Of a DNA stretch of 64,000 nt, positions 34,057 through 43,034 are shown piece after piece. Numbering within the stretch: position 1 is the stretch's first letter; the number at the start of each line of letters is the position of its first letter. The position numbers and the translations under genes were made by a program. Below the pieces are notes generated by a model. The model saw only the letters and a list, made by a program, of their open reading frames with translations, was not told where the DNA came from and did not search any database. Origin of the DNA: Geomicrobium sediminis (GTDB taxonomy: Bacteria; Bacillota; Bacilli; Bacillales; Marinococcaceae); NCBI RefSeq assembly GCF_016908595.1, contig NZ_JAFBEC010000009.1:1-64000 (forward strand), read 5' to 3'.

Positions 34057-35688
34057 ATGATGAATAAAAAATGCGAGTGTGGACGAGTCAACCCTTACGG
34101 TACAGAAGTATGTGGATCATGTGGCAAACCACTGGTAGACCCTGATTCGAACCGATTGCTCAACATGCGTTACGAGGGTGCCGCGCGTCGTTCACAGACA
34201 TATAGCACATCCATTATCGATAAAATCTGGAATTTCTTTTCCTCTGTGAAAGTAGGGATTGGCTTAATCGTTGTAACGTTAATAGCTTCTATGATTGGAA
34301 CCATATTTCCACAGGAACTATTTATCCCTCCTGGAGAAGATCCATCCGTACACTATTTTGAGGAGTATGGGCCTCTTGGTCAATTATATTACTCCTTTGG
34401 TTTTCATAACCTGTACGGTTCTTGGTGGTACATGTTACTGATTGCAGCACTGGGTATATCTATCCTCATTGCCAGCATTGACCGTTTTTTTCCTCTCTAT
34501 CGAGCATTAAGATCACAGCGCGTAACTAGACACCCAAACTTTTTGCACAGACAACGGATATTTGGCACAAGTCACGTGGAAAACGTCGATGAGACCATGG
34601 AGAAGGCCAAAAAAGCATTACAGAAAAGGCGTTATAAGATTCGTGAGGAAGATGGCAACCTTTTAGCTGAGAAAAACCGGTGGGCGAGATGGGGCCCATA
34701 TGTGAATCATATTGGTCTGATTGTTTTCTTGATCGGAGCCTCCTTACGTTTCGTCCCTGGGATGTATGTCCACGATAATGTTTGGGTCCGTGAAGGGGAG
34801 ACGGAGGTTGTACCTGGAACCTCTGGTGAGTTCTTTGTTGAAAACTTAGCCTTTACGATGGAGGTTTATGATGAAGATGATCCGTTGTTTCAGGAGGGTA
34901 TGGAAGCTAGTAATGCGGTGATGTTCGAATCATTGTTTCGAACAGATGCCGTACTCTACCGTCCAGAAGGTACACTTGGGTTGGATCAAAGCTTGGTAGA
35001 GGTTGACCGACATGGAATTGAGGTGAATGATCCGCTTCACTTTGATGATTTTTCACTCTATCAAGTCGATTATAAGTTGCATGAACTGAGCGAAATGACA
35101 TTTGATGTGGAAGATCGATTAACAAATGAAGAAGTAGGCTCTTTTGCTGTTGATTTAAATAATCCTGAAGATGACTATTCATTATCGAATGGCGAAACCG
35201 TTCGAATTCACAGTTACTTCCCGAACTATATTATAAATGATGAAGGAATTCCTGCGACAGAAAATGCTGTACCGGATAATCCGGCATTTATCTTCGAAAT
35301 GGTGAATGATGATACAGAAGAGGAGGAACATACCTTTATAGGAATACAAAGAAACTTTGATATAACCCCAAACGATGAACCCCATCGATACTCGTATTCA
35401 CTATCGGGAATTGATACCAATCATGTTACTGGCCTTACTGTTCGACAAGACAATACAATCCCATATCTTATCATTGGAGGAGCGATCTTTATGATTGGAC
35501 TTGCCCAAGGCTCCTATTGGTCGCACCGAAGGATATGGTTACAAGCGAAGAACAATGAAGTATGGGTAGCCGCACATACAAACAAAAACTGGCAATCATT
35601 GAAAAAGGATATATCAAATGTAGCTCATTATGCAAAGCTTTCTATGCCTAAAGACCAAACAGACTTGGAAGATCATGATAAATCCTAA
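34057..35688 (+). CDS. resB: Cytochrome c biogenesis protein ResB, with zinc-ribbon N-terminus
   Basis: 543 residues. The first about 25 residues form a four-Cys zinc ribbon (CECGR, then CGSCGKP), an extra absent from the B. subtilis ResB I know. Then membrane helices near 70, 125 and 215, a large extracellular domain (about 240-450) and a final helix near 475. Segments such as WNFFSSVKVGIGLIVVTL and NHIGLIVFLIGASLRF are typical. With CcsA it carries heme across the membrane and joins it to apocytochrome c. ATG at 34057 or 34060 after GGGGG. Confidence 0.93.
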   Translation: MMNKKCECGRVNPYGTEVCGSCGKPLVDPDSNRLLNMRYEGAARRSQTYSTSIIDKIWNFFSSVKVGIGLIVVTLIASMIGTIFPQELFIPPGEDPSVHYFEEYGPLGQLYYSFGFHNLYGSWWYMLLIAALGISILIASIDRFFPLYRALRSQRVTRHPNFLHRQRIFGTSHVENVDETMEKAKKALQKRRYKIREEDGNLLAEKNRWARWGPYVNHIGLIVFLIGASLRFVPGMYVHDNVWVREGETEVVPGTSGEFFVENLAFTMEVYDEDDPLFQEGMEASNAVMFESLFRTDAVLYRPEGTLGLDQSLVEVDRHGIEVNDPLHFDDFSLYQVDYKLHELSEMTFDVEDRLTNEEVGSFAVDLNNPEDDYSLSNGETVRIHSYFPNYIINDEGIPATENAVPDNPAFIFEMVNDDTEEEEHTFIGIQRNFDITPNDEPHRYSYSLSGIDTNHVTGLTVRQDNTIPYLIIGGAIFMIGLAQGSYWSHRRIWLQAKNNEVWVAAHTNKNWQSLKKDISNVAHYAKLSMPKDQTDLEDHDKS

Positions 35689-35718
35689 TTTCTTTAACAG
35701 TAGGAAGGTGAAAGATCG

Positions 35719-36912
35719 ATGGCTCAATTGAGCATGAATTTACTAACGATCTCTTTCTTTTTCTACTTGTTGGCAACAATTTTCTATGCTGTTGCTTTAA
35801 CAGGGAAGAAGTGGAGAAATCGTAATCGTGAAGTTACGGGAAATAAGTGGGGGAATTTTGGTTACATAGCATCCATCGGAGGCCTGCTCTTTTCGCTGGG
35901 TTACTTTGTAACAAGGTGGATCGAGATCGGTTTTGCACCCGTAAGTAATATGTTTGAATACCTTACATTCTTTTCAATAACCATTAGTCTTGCATTTGTC
36001 CTGTTATATGGGATGTATAGAATGAATGCACTGGGTTTATTTACAATGCCTGTTGTCATGCTGATGATCGGTTATGCCTCCGTATTTGTGACGGAATATC
36101 AACCGTTACAGCCAGCCCTCCAATCGTATTGGCTCGAAATCCATGTGTTAACAACTGGGTTAGGTCAAGGAATTCTAGCCATTAGCTTTGGGGCGGGGTT
36201 GGTTCAGTTATTACGAATGATAGATCTAAAAAGTAAGCGAATAACCAAACAGACATTTGGGATCGAATTCGTCATGTACATGATCATCAGTTTAGTCGCT
36301 TTCATTCTAGTTACAAACTCGTTCAATGCATTTAATTATGAAGCAACTTTTTCTTATGTAAATGAATTTGATGAACAAGCTGAGGTTCAGTATACACTCC
36401 CGCCAATTTTTGGTCCGAATGAGGGAGAACTCCTTACAGCAGATCGAATGGAACCGTGGGTTGAAATGCCCGTCTGGATTGTAAGTGACGATTTCAATAC
36501 GGTCGTTTGGGCTTTTGGAACAGGACTGCTTCTATATGTGGGTATTCGATTAGTAACAAGGCGTCGGGTTGGTGCGTTATTTCAACCTTTACTTAAGAAC
36601 GTCAATCCAGAAACCATGGACGAGATCAGTTATCGTGCAATCGCCATTGGCTTTCCGATTTTCACACTAGGAGGTCTTGTTTTTGCAATGATATGGGCTC
36701 AAGTTGCATGGACAAGATTTTGGGGATGGGATCCCAAAGAAGTATGGGCACTGATTACATTTCTCTTCTATGCAGCATATTTGCATCTTAGGTTAAATCG
36801 CAATTGGCAAGGTGAGCGATCTGGCTGGCTTGCGGTCATCGGTTTTGCCATAATCATGTTTAATTTGATATTCGTCAACCTAGTTATTGCAGGTCTTCAC
36901 TCTTATGCTTAG
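35719..36912 (+). CDS. ccsA: Cytochrome c biogenesis protein CcsA/ResC
   Basis: 397 residues with about eight membrane helices. The tryptophan-rich heme-handling motif RFWGWDPKEVWAL is near residue 340, with conserved His in LEIHVLTTGLG and in the last helix region (AGLHSYA end). It forms the heme lyase with ResB. AGGAAGGTG precedes the ATG, 30 bases after resB, so both are co-transcribed. Confidence 0.95.
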   Translation: MAQLSMNLLTISFFFYLLATIFYAVALTGKKWRNRNREVTGNKWGNFGYIASIGGLLFSLGYFVTRWIEIGFAPVSNMFEYLTFFSITISLAFVLLYGMYRMNALGLFTMPVVMLMIGYASVFVTEYQPLQPALQSYWLEIHVLTTGLGQGILAISFGAGLVQLLRMIDLKSKRITKQTFGIEFVMYMIISLVAFILVTNSFNAFNYEATFSYVNEFDEQAEVQYTLPPIFGPNEGELLTADRMEPWVEMPVWIVSDDFNTVVWAFGTGLLLYVGIRLVTRRRVGALFQPLLKNVNPETMDEISYRAIAIGFPIFTLGGLVFAMIWAQVAWTRFWGWDPKEVWALITFLFYAAYLHLRLNRNWQGERSGWLAVIGFAIIMFNLIFVNLVIAGLHSYA

Positions 36913-37066
36913 AATCAAGAGAGTCCTTGGTAGGTTCCGTGCAGAGAGATTACGTCTAGAAATGCCTACGAACGCGCGGTGTCTTTTTAAAGACACAAGG
37001 TATAACATTTATTATGGCCCTGTTTAAGATGTCATCAATAGCAATCTATCAATAGTGAGGTGAACT

Positions 37067-37621
37067 ATGGATAAAGAAGAGAGAGCTAAACGTAAACGAC
37101 GACGCCTTTGGATGCGTACGGCTGTATTAATGACGCTTACTGTCGTTGTTTCTTATGTATTTTATACCAATTTTGTTCACACGGAGGAAGTTGTTTCTGA
37201 AGGAGATCAAGCCCCCAATTTCACTTTGCTCAATATGGAGGGAGAAAGAGTAGAACTTGCCGATTATGAAGGACAGGGCGTATTTCTTAACTTTTGGGGA
37301 ACCTACTGCCCACCGTGTGAGGAAGAAATGCCTTATATGGAGGATCAACATCAGGCGTATATAGATGACGATGTTGAAATTCTTGCCGTGAATGTGGGGG
37401 AATCCGAGTTAACCATCGATCGATTTGCTAAGCGTCTTCAGTTAAATTTCCCTATTCTTATGGATGAAAATGGCGATGTAATGGATTATTATGGCGTCGG
37501 GCAACTCCCGGCAACCTATATGATTGATGAAAACGGGGAGGTTGTTCACATTCGCGTAGGCGGCATGAGCGAAGAACACGTACAAGATTTTATGGAAATG
37601 GTCGACCCTGCATCCATTTAA
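37067..37621 (+). CDS. resA: Thiol-disulfide oxidoreductase ResA
   Basis: 184 residues: a signal anchor (about 14-33) and a thioredoxin-like domain with NFWGTYCPPCEEEMPYM (active CxxC) and QLPATYMIDENGEVV. The Glu-rich motif after the active site and CEPC-like chemistry are typical of ResA, which reduces the CxxCH disulfide of apocytochrome c before heme attachment. Fed by CcdA. GTGAGGTG precedes the ATG. About 150 bp separate it from ccsA. Confidence 0.93.
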   Translation: MDKEERAKRKRRRLWMRTAVLMTLTVVVSYVFYTNFVHTEEVVSEGDQAPNFTLLNMEGERVELADYEGQGVFLNFWGTYCPPCEEEMPYMEDQHQAYIDDDVEILAVNVGESELTIDRFAKRLQLNFPILMDENGDVMDYYGVGQLPATYMIDENGEVVHIRVGGMSEEHVQDFMEMVDPASI

Positions 37622-37783
37622 CAGCCAAGTAGAAGTAAAACACCTAATCATGACACCGTGTTGCAAATGAAAAGTTCAATCCTGTTACAAGGAAGACAAA
37701 TGGCAAATAAGAAACGTGAATAGCTACACATATACTTTGACTATTCAATGGAAGCACTCCAACGGGTCGATGGAGGAATATAA

Positions 37784-38305
37784 ATGGTTCTAAAAATAAG
37801 TAGCATAGGGGCTCTTCTGATTGCAACCTTGGTGATGGGAGGTATCATCTATAATTCTGTTTCTTCTCCACCAATGGGTGTAAACCAGGGAGAAGAGGCC
37901 CCGGATATTGAGTTGCCGCAAGCTGGAGGAGAAAGTATGAGTTTAAACGATGTACGTGGCACGTTTGTCATTATGAATTTTTGGGCTTCTTGGTGTGAAC
38001 CCTGCATTCGAGAGTTTCCCATGCTTAATCAAGTACATCAAAAATTTGGTGACGAAAGGGTTAATGTTCTAGCGGTCAATATGTCGTCGTTTGAACGTAC
38101 GATGGATGAAGCGATGGAATTTTTAGATGATCGACCAGTCACCATGCCTGTCCTCTTCGACATGGATGGGGAAATGGCTGATGAGTATCAAGTCGCAGGT
38201 CTTCCAACCACGTATTTGATTAATGAAGAAGGTATTATAGTTGATATTATTATGGGAGAAGTGACCGAGGAAATGCTCATCGAGAGAATCCAACCTTTCT
38301 TATAA
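37784..38305 (+). CDS. TlpA/ResA-like extracytoplasmic thioredoxin, second copy
   Basis: 173 residues: signal anchor (about 5-27), then a thioredoxin fold with MNFWASWCEPCIREFPML and a cis-Pro loop GLPTTYLINEEG. Distinct from the ResA gene just upstream, so the island has two exported thiol reductases; this one may serve copper proteins or a different cytochrome. GGAGGAATAT precedes the ATG. A strong terminator follows. Confidence 0.9.
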   Translation: MVLKISSIGALLIATLVMGGIIYNSVSSPPMGVNQGEEAPDIELPQAGGESMSLNDVRGTFVIMNFWASWCEPCIREFPMLNQVHQKFGDERVNVLAVNMSSFERTMDEAMEFLDDRPVTMPVLFDMDGEMADEYQVAGLPTTYLINEEGIIVDIIMGEVTEEMLIERIQPFL

Positions 38306-38344
38306 CCATCCAAAAAGATTTCGATTACCGGAGACCGTTTTCTA

Positions 38345-38390
38345 AAAAAAAGCTGTTGTTATGACTTGCTCATAACAACAGCTTTTTTTA
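38345..38390. terminator. Terminator after the cytochrome c maturation genes
   Basis: AAAAAAGCTGTTGTTATG and CATAACAACAGCTTTTTT form an 18-pair perfect stem with loop ACTTGCT. Works on both strands. Confidence 0.92.
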
Positions 38391-38768
38391 TTATGAGTTA
38401 CTGCATGCTTTTGTTTCCGATGATGTGGGTGTGAAGCTCCTCGTATCATACATTCCTTCGGAAAACCTGAGATCTCCCAATGCGCCATAGACGTTACATG
38501 TTCCCATTGTTCTCCCGCATCTCTACATGTGTTCGAGGCGACATCGACTATGAGATTTTACACCTTAGAAAAACCATTATTTCGTAAGATGAAGGATGTG
38601 ATGTAGAGGGAAAAGGGAATCATTAGTTCGTATTGGTTCAAGTTAGAAATAGCTACCTAGTCCCAGAAACTTGTTACAATGGGCTTCCCTTTGAAAAAAT
38701 TATATATCATAGTAGCTTGCATCGAAAAGTAAATAACGAGAAAATGAATCAGAATAGACAATGCTAAC
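38391..38768. other. Intergenic region, nothing supported
   Basis: No coding frame or clear structure apart from the terminator at its left edge. It lies between convergent genes. Confidence 0.4.
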
Positions 38769-39179
38769 CTAATTCACTTCCAATGGCCCTTCCCAAACGG
38801 CCATACCACCACCAAAGTTGGCAACATCATCAAAACCTTGATCAACAAGAAATTCTGCGCTTTCGACCCCCATACGCCCTGTATGGCAAATTAAAATAAT
38901 GCGTTTATCAGCGTTCAGTTCGTGATAGCGCTGTTGAAATTCCTCATAGGGTATAAGAATGGAACCAGGGATATGCCCTGCCTCGTAAAGCTCTTCTTCA
39001 CGCAAATCAACCAATTCAACGCTTTCCTCACCAATCTCTGCATTCACCTCGTTTTGGTCAATCTCAACCCACTCCCCTGCTTCCTCGACTTCAGTTTCAA
39101 CCGTAAATGGGTTGAACATTAGAAAAAACGCTAAGGTTATTACCGTCAAAATAATGGGCATGATATATTTACCGCGCAT
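38769..39179 (-). CDS. Membrane-anchored rhodanese-domain protein
   Basis: 136 residues: one N-terminal helix (about 6-23) and a rhodanese domain (VELVDLREEELYEAGHIPGS, then catalytic loop ILICHTGRMGVESAEFL with the active Cys). It handles sulfur or thiol chemistry on the outer face of the membrane. The ATG at 39179 has AGGGGG 8 bases upstream; a GTG at 39188 is less likely. A decayed copy with an almost identical 3' half lies at 11108-11504. Confidence 0.9.
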   Translation of the reverse strand: MRGKYIMPIILTVITLAFFLMFNPFTVETEVEEAGEWVEIDQNEVNAEIGEESVELVDLREEELYEAGHIPGSILIPYEEFQQRYHELNADKRIILICHTGRMGVESAEFLVDQGFDDVANFGGGMAVWEGPLEVN

Positions 39180-39320
39180 TACATTCACCCCCTGTATAAG
39201 TATAGTTAATGCTGATAGTTCTAGTGTAGGTGAAAAAAGTGAAGAAATTATGAAGTATTCTTACGAGTTTGAAAGATTCCTTCTATAAACATGTTCCTCC
39301 CCTTTTAATTTACCTAAAGT

Positions 39321-39840
39321 GAGTACGGCGGACGATTTTTACCACTTGTGCGGTCTTTTTTACCACCCTTTGCAAAGGAATGTACCACTTTTTGCGGAGC
39401 CCTTTACCACAAGTGAAAAGAGTGGATTAAATATTGCCATGACAGAGAATGAGTTGGGTTCTCTGTCAAGAAAGTGGACAAAAAACTTTGGTCTCAGGAT
39501 GCGTAGCGGCCTCTGGGCTACCTAGCCATATCCGCCGCCTTTGAAAGCTGTTTGGGTTCGTGGTGTGCATCTGATGGCGGCAGGGTGAAAAAAGCTCAAA
39601 GAGTCATCAGCCGCATGCGAAGTTTACCACGAACCCATCGCTTCACCCGATTCTGCGATGTGGCCCCGACCCCTTTCGCCGTATCGCGGAAGCGAGCACA
39701 GCTGTCAAAGGTAAACCCTTCGGGCGGCTACCAGCAAGGCGGTAAGGGGAGCCTCGAATGATGAGCTGGTAAAGGCTTCCGCAAAAAGTGGTAAACCTTT
39801 CCGCACTTGGTGGTAAAAAAGATTGCAAGGGTGGTACAAA
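39321..39840. mobile_element. Non-autonomous IS21-like element or remnant
   Basis: About 520 bp, GC-richer than its surroundings and without an intact gene. Both ends carry the same set of short repeats in inverted orientation: TTTACCACTTGTGCGG / CCGCACTTGGTGGTAAA, TTTTTTACCACCC and TACCACTTTTTGCGGA / TCCGCAAAAAGTGGTAAA. Multiple repeats at both termini are typical of IS21-type elements. Short frames inside have no recognisable product. Confidence 0.6.
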
Positions 39841-40330
39841 TTGAATGCAATATTCAATCTAAAGAAACTGTCCGGTATTATAGATTCTCCATAGTTTTTT
39901 CATACATTTCTTCTATACTGATAAAAAAGAGTATATGAAGTAATGAAAGAAGAAGGATGAGCCGAGCGATCAAAACCTATTACTTTGTTCTTTCTAACCG
40001 TGGGCGAATGAGATCGATGCATTCCTGGAACCGCGCTTTTGCTGACATCTCTTTCTTTACATCGTTCAAATCTTCTTCTTGGGTCATTGTCAAAGTTCAT
40101 AAGCAGTATTAAACAATATTTACACTGGAGATAACAATTTGGAGGATGGGAAGGGCTAAGTTTGCTCATATCTACATAATTTTTGATGCCTGGATTAATT
40201 CTAATTGATGGGACTTCATGAAATTATTTGTCTTTAACCCCATGGCGATTTTGCAATTATCATGACCTCGAATATTACATTGGATACGAGTTGGAAGTTA
40301 TAAATTCACAAGAAAATGGAGTGATGTGTA
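39841..40330. other. Intergenic region with a doubtful 35-residue frame
   Basis: On the minus strand 39980-40087 reads MTQEEDLNDVKKEMSAKARF and then ECIDLIRPRLERTK, which looks protein-like, but there is no ribosome binding site. It may be a gene end fragment. Otherwise AT-rich, with the promoter side of the ZIP gene. Confidence 0.35.
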
Positions 40331-41146
40331 GTGGAACAAGAGGTGTGGTTTGCCCTTGGTCTTACGTTGATTGCTGGGCTTGCAACGGGATTGGGTAGCC
40401 TTATTGCATTTTTCACATCGACAACCAATACGAAATTCCTGTCTTGGGCACTAGGGTTCTCGGCGGGGGTCATGATTTACGTATCTTTCGTGGAGATTTT
40501 TTCTGAAGCGCAGGATTCCTTAACAAGCGCTATAGGGGAACAGACCGGAAGTTGGTTGACGTTGGGCGGATTCTTTGCCGGTATGCTGCTGGTTGCGTTG
40601 ATCGACAAGTTCGTTCCTAATCAAGGCAACCCCCATGAAGTGAAAAAAGTGGAAGAGATGAATCAATCTCCCCAATCGGCGAGATCAAAAGATCCGGAAT
40701 TAATGAGAATGGGGAGTTTCACCGCGCTTGCCATAACCATCCACAATTTCCCGGAAGGAATTGCCACCTTTACCGCGGCTTTACAGGAGCCTACCCTCGG
40801 CGTTGCCATATCGATCGCAGTTGCCCTTCACAATATCCCGGAAGGCATCACCGTATCCGTCCCCATATATTATGCAACAGGAAGTAGAAAGAAAGCACTT
40901 TTGTATTCATTTTTATCAGGATTATCAGAGCCTCTCGGTGCAGTGGTCGCATTTATGTTCTTGATGCCTTTCTTAAACGATATCCTGTTTGGTATCGTAT
41001 TTGCTGCCGTTGCCGGGATTATGGTTTTTATCTCACTTGATGGGCTCATTCCTGCGGCCAAAAAATACAATAGAGAGCATTCCTCGATTTATGGGTTCGT
41101 ACTCGGCATGGCTGTCATGGCGTTTAGCTTGCAGTTGCTTTTCTGA
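40331..41146 (+). CDS. zupT: ZIP family zinc transporter, ZupT-like
   Basis: 271 residues with eight membrane helices. Metal-site motifs are ITIHNFPEGIATF (helix 4) and VALHNIPEGITVSVP (helix 5), each with the His-Asn-x-Pro-Glu-Gly signature of ZupT-type ZIP importers. The cytoplasmic loop between helices 3 and 4 is charged. It imports Zn(II) and other divalent metals. GTG start after GGAGTGAT. A stand-alone gene in the metal island. Confidence 0.95.
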   Translation: MEQEVWFALGLTLIAGLATGLGSLIAFFTSTTNTKFLSWALGFSAGVMIYVSFVEIFSEAQDSLTSAIGEQTGSWLTLGGFFAGMLLVALIDKFVPNQGNPHEVKKVEEMNQSPQSARSKDPELMRMGSFTALAITIHNFPEGIATFTAALQEPTLGVAISIAVALHNIPEGITVSVPIYYATGSRKKALLYSFLSGLSEPLGAVVAFMFLMPFLNDILFGIVFAAVAGIMVFISLDGLIPAAKKYNREHSSIYGFVLGMAVMAFSLQLLF

Positions 41147-41208
41147 AATAGGGTGAAAAGAGCTTTTTTGTGATAATGTTACTTATAACGTACTCTTTCA
41201 GGATTACG

Positions 41209-41231
41209 GAAACGATTCGAGGATTGAGGGG
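41209..41231 (+). repeat. 23-bp repeat, left copy (inverted partner at 42840)
   Basis: GAAACGATTCGAGGATTGAG plus GGG; the exact reverse complement is at 42840-42862. The pair encloses the toxin-antitoxin genes. Confidence 0.65.
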
Positions 41232-41479
41232 GCAACTTTGGAAAATAAAGCGAATGCAACTGTCCCTATTTCTAATAGTTAAGCAAACGGACCATTTAAT
41301 GGAATAACGGTTGTTTGAAAAAGACGCTTTCTAGGCAAATTTCAGGTATAATGATTGTGTAATTTCAAGAGGATTCACCTGCTGACTATATGTTTAAGTA
41401 TTGTAGGTTAATACAAACGATAAAGGGAAATTTGTGATATAATTTCTGCAACAGACCATCTATGTTGGAGGTGTATGGT

Positions 41480-41749
41480 ATGGAAAGAGTTCAATCAACT
41501 AAGGAACTTATGGAGTACATCTCGAAAATGAATCGTGAAAATTCGGTTGGCCAATTTTTTATCCCTGGTAAGGGGAGATTCACGCTTGTTCTTCAAGAAG
41601 AAGACGAGCCATCTATAAGCGATGATGTAGCTGCCAATCCTGCACTTGATAAAATGATTACGGAAAGCAAACAACAATATCAACAAGGATTAGGTTACTC
41701 CACGAAAGAACTTTTAGAATCGTTTACTTCCAGGGACTTTATGTCATGA
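41480..41749 (+). CDS. Antitoxin of a type II toxin-antitoxin pair
   Basis: 89 residues. Charged, with an N-terminal helix (STKELMEYISKMNREN), a beta part (GRFTLVLQEED) and a C-terminal tail ending in a helical toxin-neutralising-type segment (GYSTKELLESFTSRDF). No DNA-binding family recognised. The ATG at 41480 has GGAGGTG 6 bases upstream. Its stop overlaps the toxin start (ATGA), the usual coupling of such pairs. Confidence 0.75.
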   Translation: MERVQSTKELMEYISKMNRENSVGQFFIPGKGRFTLVLQEEDEPSISDDVAANPALDKMITESKQQYQQGLGYSTKELLESFTSRDFMS

Positions 41750-42027
41750 CGAATCGTAACATCATATGGCCTCCCGCAGTAAAAAAGAAACTTCTTAAAT
41801 TTAGAAGTGAACATTTTACACCAGAAGAAACACTTGATTTTATATCCCAGGTTGTCTTAGAGATAGAGGATACACTTAAAAACCCTATCCTTGGGCAAAC
41901 GTATACAGAGGAATCTGGCTCTTATAAAGGGATATCACATATGGTCATTAAAAAGTTCAGAATATACTTTGAACGAATGGATGATGATGTTGTCATTATC
42001 GCTATTTTGTTTCCCGGTGAAAAATGA
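41746..42027 (+). CDS. RelE/ParE-like toxin
   Basis: 93 residues, basic. The fold pattern of RelE/ParE toxins is visible: two N-terminal helices (AVKKKLLKFRSEHFTPEETLDF and FISQVVLEIEDTLKNP), then strands KGISHMVIKKFRIYFER and DDVVIIAILFPGEK. RelE-type toxins cut mRNA on the ribosome; ParE-type inhibit gyrase. Which one applies cannot be told. Followed by a terminator. Confidence 0.8.
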   Translation: MTNRNIIWPPAVKKKLLKFRSEHFTPEETLDFISQVVLEIEDTLKNPILGQTYTEESGSYKGISHMVIKKFRIYFERMDDDVVIIAILFPGEK

Positions 42028-42063
42028 GCCATAATCTTGTTCCTCCACTGCCCACTGGCAGGC

Positions 42064-42108
42064 GATCTCCTAACAGTGTTATTTAAGCATTGGAGGAGAT
42101 CCTCTTTT
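42064..42108 (+). terminator. Terminator after the toxin gene
   Basis: GATCTCCT and AGGAGATC enclose a 22-base loop, followed by CTCTTTTTTT. Confidence 0.75.
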
Positions 42109-42947
42109 TTTGATGGGTTGCTTTCTTAGTTTGGTGGACTTAGGAGACTCAACAAAGAAAAGGATTTATTCTTGAAACGAGGCGCTTTAATTTAATAAAG
42201 ATTCGCTCATTTATGCATAAGCATCGTAATTTGTTTTGAAAATTAATAATATTTGCGCAGTATTACGCAAAGATACCCAGCATACTTCACTGTCTCGAAA
42301 GAAGAGACTCTACAGGGCAGTCAATCCTGTTAAGTGGCTTTGTTTGTTAAGCCAATACAAGGGCAGTCTGTCATCTTAACTGCCCATGTATGACGAGTAA
42401 TCCTTCATGTTGAAGATTGTGGAGTATAAGGGATAACTCTCGTCCTTTATCATTGTTGCTAACGATACCACTTTTATTTTATACTTTTACTCATGAATTT
42501 ATACAGATAAAAAGAAGAGAATTTATCAAAGAAAAAGCATTATCACACAGCATTAAGATGAAGGCTCCTAGTAACCAGCTACTTCGTTAAATGTTCAAAC
42601 AAAGCATCCTAAGGGTCTGCGGCAATCGAAGCGCTTTAGTGTAATAAAAATAAGCTCCATATATTAGCGACCGTCTTAAACTTCAAGTAATGAACTTCCG
42701 AGTCTGAACTAAGGATAGGGAATTGCTGCTGATCTTTATTGAAGAAATGACAGTGACCAATCAGATCGAAGAACTCACCGTCTTCCCAATATGTGAACTT
42801 TACCAGTTGGTTTACTTCCCGGAACGCATCTCGGAGTGGCCCCTCAATCCTCGAATCGTTTCTGTCCCCCTTTAAGCCAGTAAGCACTTATTAACTTAAG
42901 CACGTTTGGTGAGATAGGCTCCCTCAGCGAACTGGATTTAAATATAC
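42109..42947. other. Gene-poor region with a doubtful minus-strand frame
   Basis: No well supported gene. On the minus strand 42636-42887 gives an 83-codon frame with WEDGEFFDLIGHCHFFN and SEVHYLKFKTVANIW, reminiscent of the C-terminal half of YolD-like small proteins, but its start is weak and overlaps the 23-bp repeat at 42840. A hairpin GGGCAGT/ACTGCCC lies at 42361-42385. Confidence 0.35.
42840..42862 (-). repeat. 23-bp repeat, right copy
   Basis: Exact reverse complement of 41209-41231. A match of this length within the window is very unlikely by chance, so the pair probably marks an inserted or rearranged module. Confidence 0.65.
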
Positions 42948-42966
42948 TTTACCCCCCTAATGCATT
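42948..42966 (+). promoter_or_regulatory. Candidate CsoR operator
   Basis: TTTACCCCCCTAATGCATT; its reverse complement shares CATTAGGGGGGTA with the candidate site at 46167 before the copA operon. It lies about 70 bases upstream of the membrane protein gene at 43035. Confidence 0.5.
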
Positions 42967-43034
42967 TTTATTTTTGTCATATATGTTGATATTACAACCA
43001 TAACATAGTGATAAAGGACAAGGAGTATGATTAA

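Noticed and set aside
39319-39828. Three short frames in the GC-rich segment as genes
   Set aside because: They cross the terminal repeats of a small IS21-like element and match no family.
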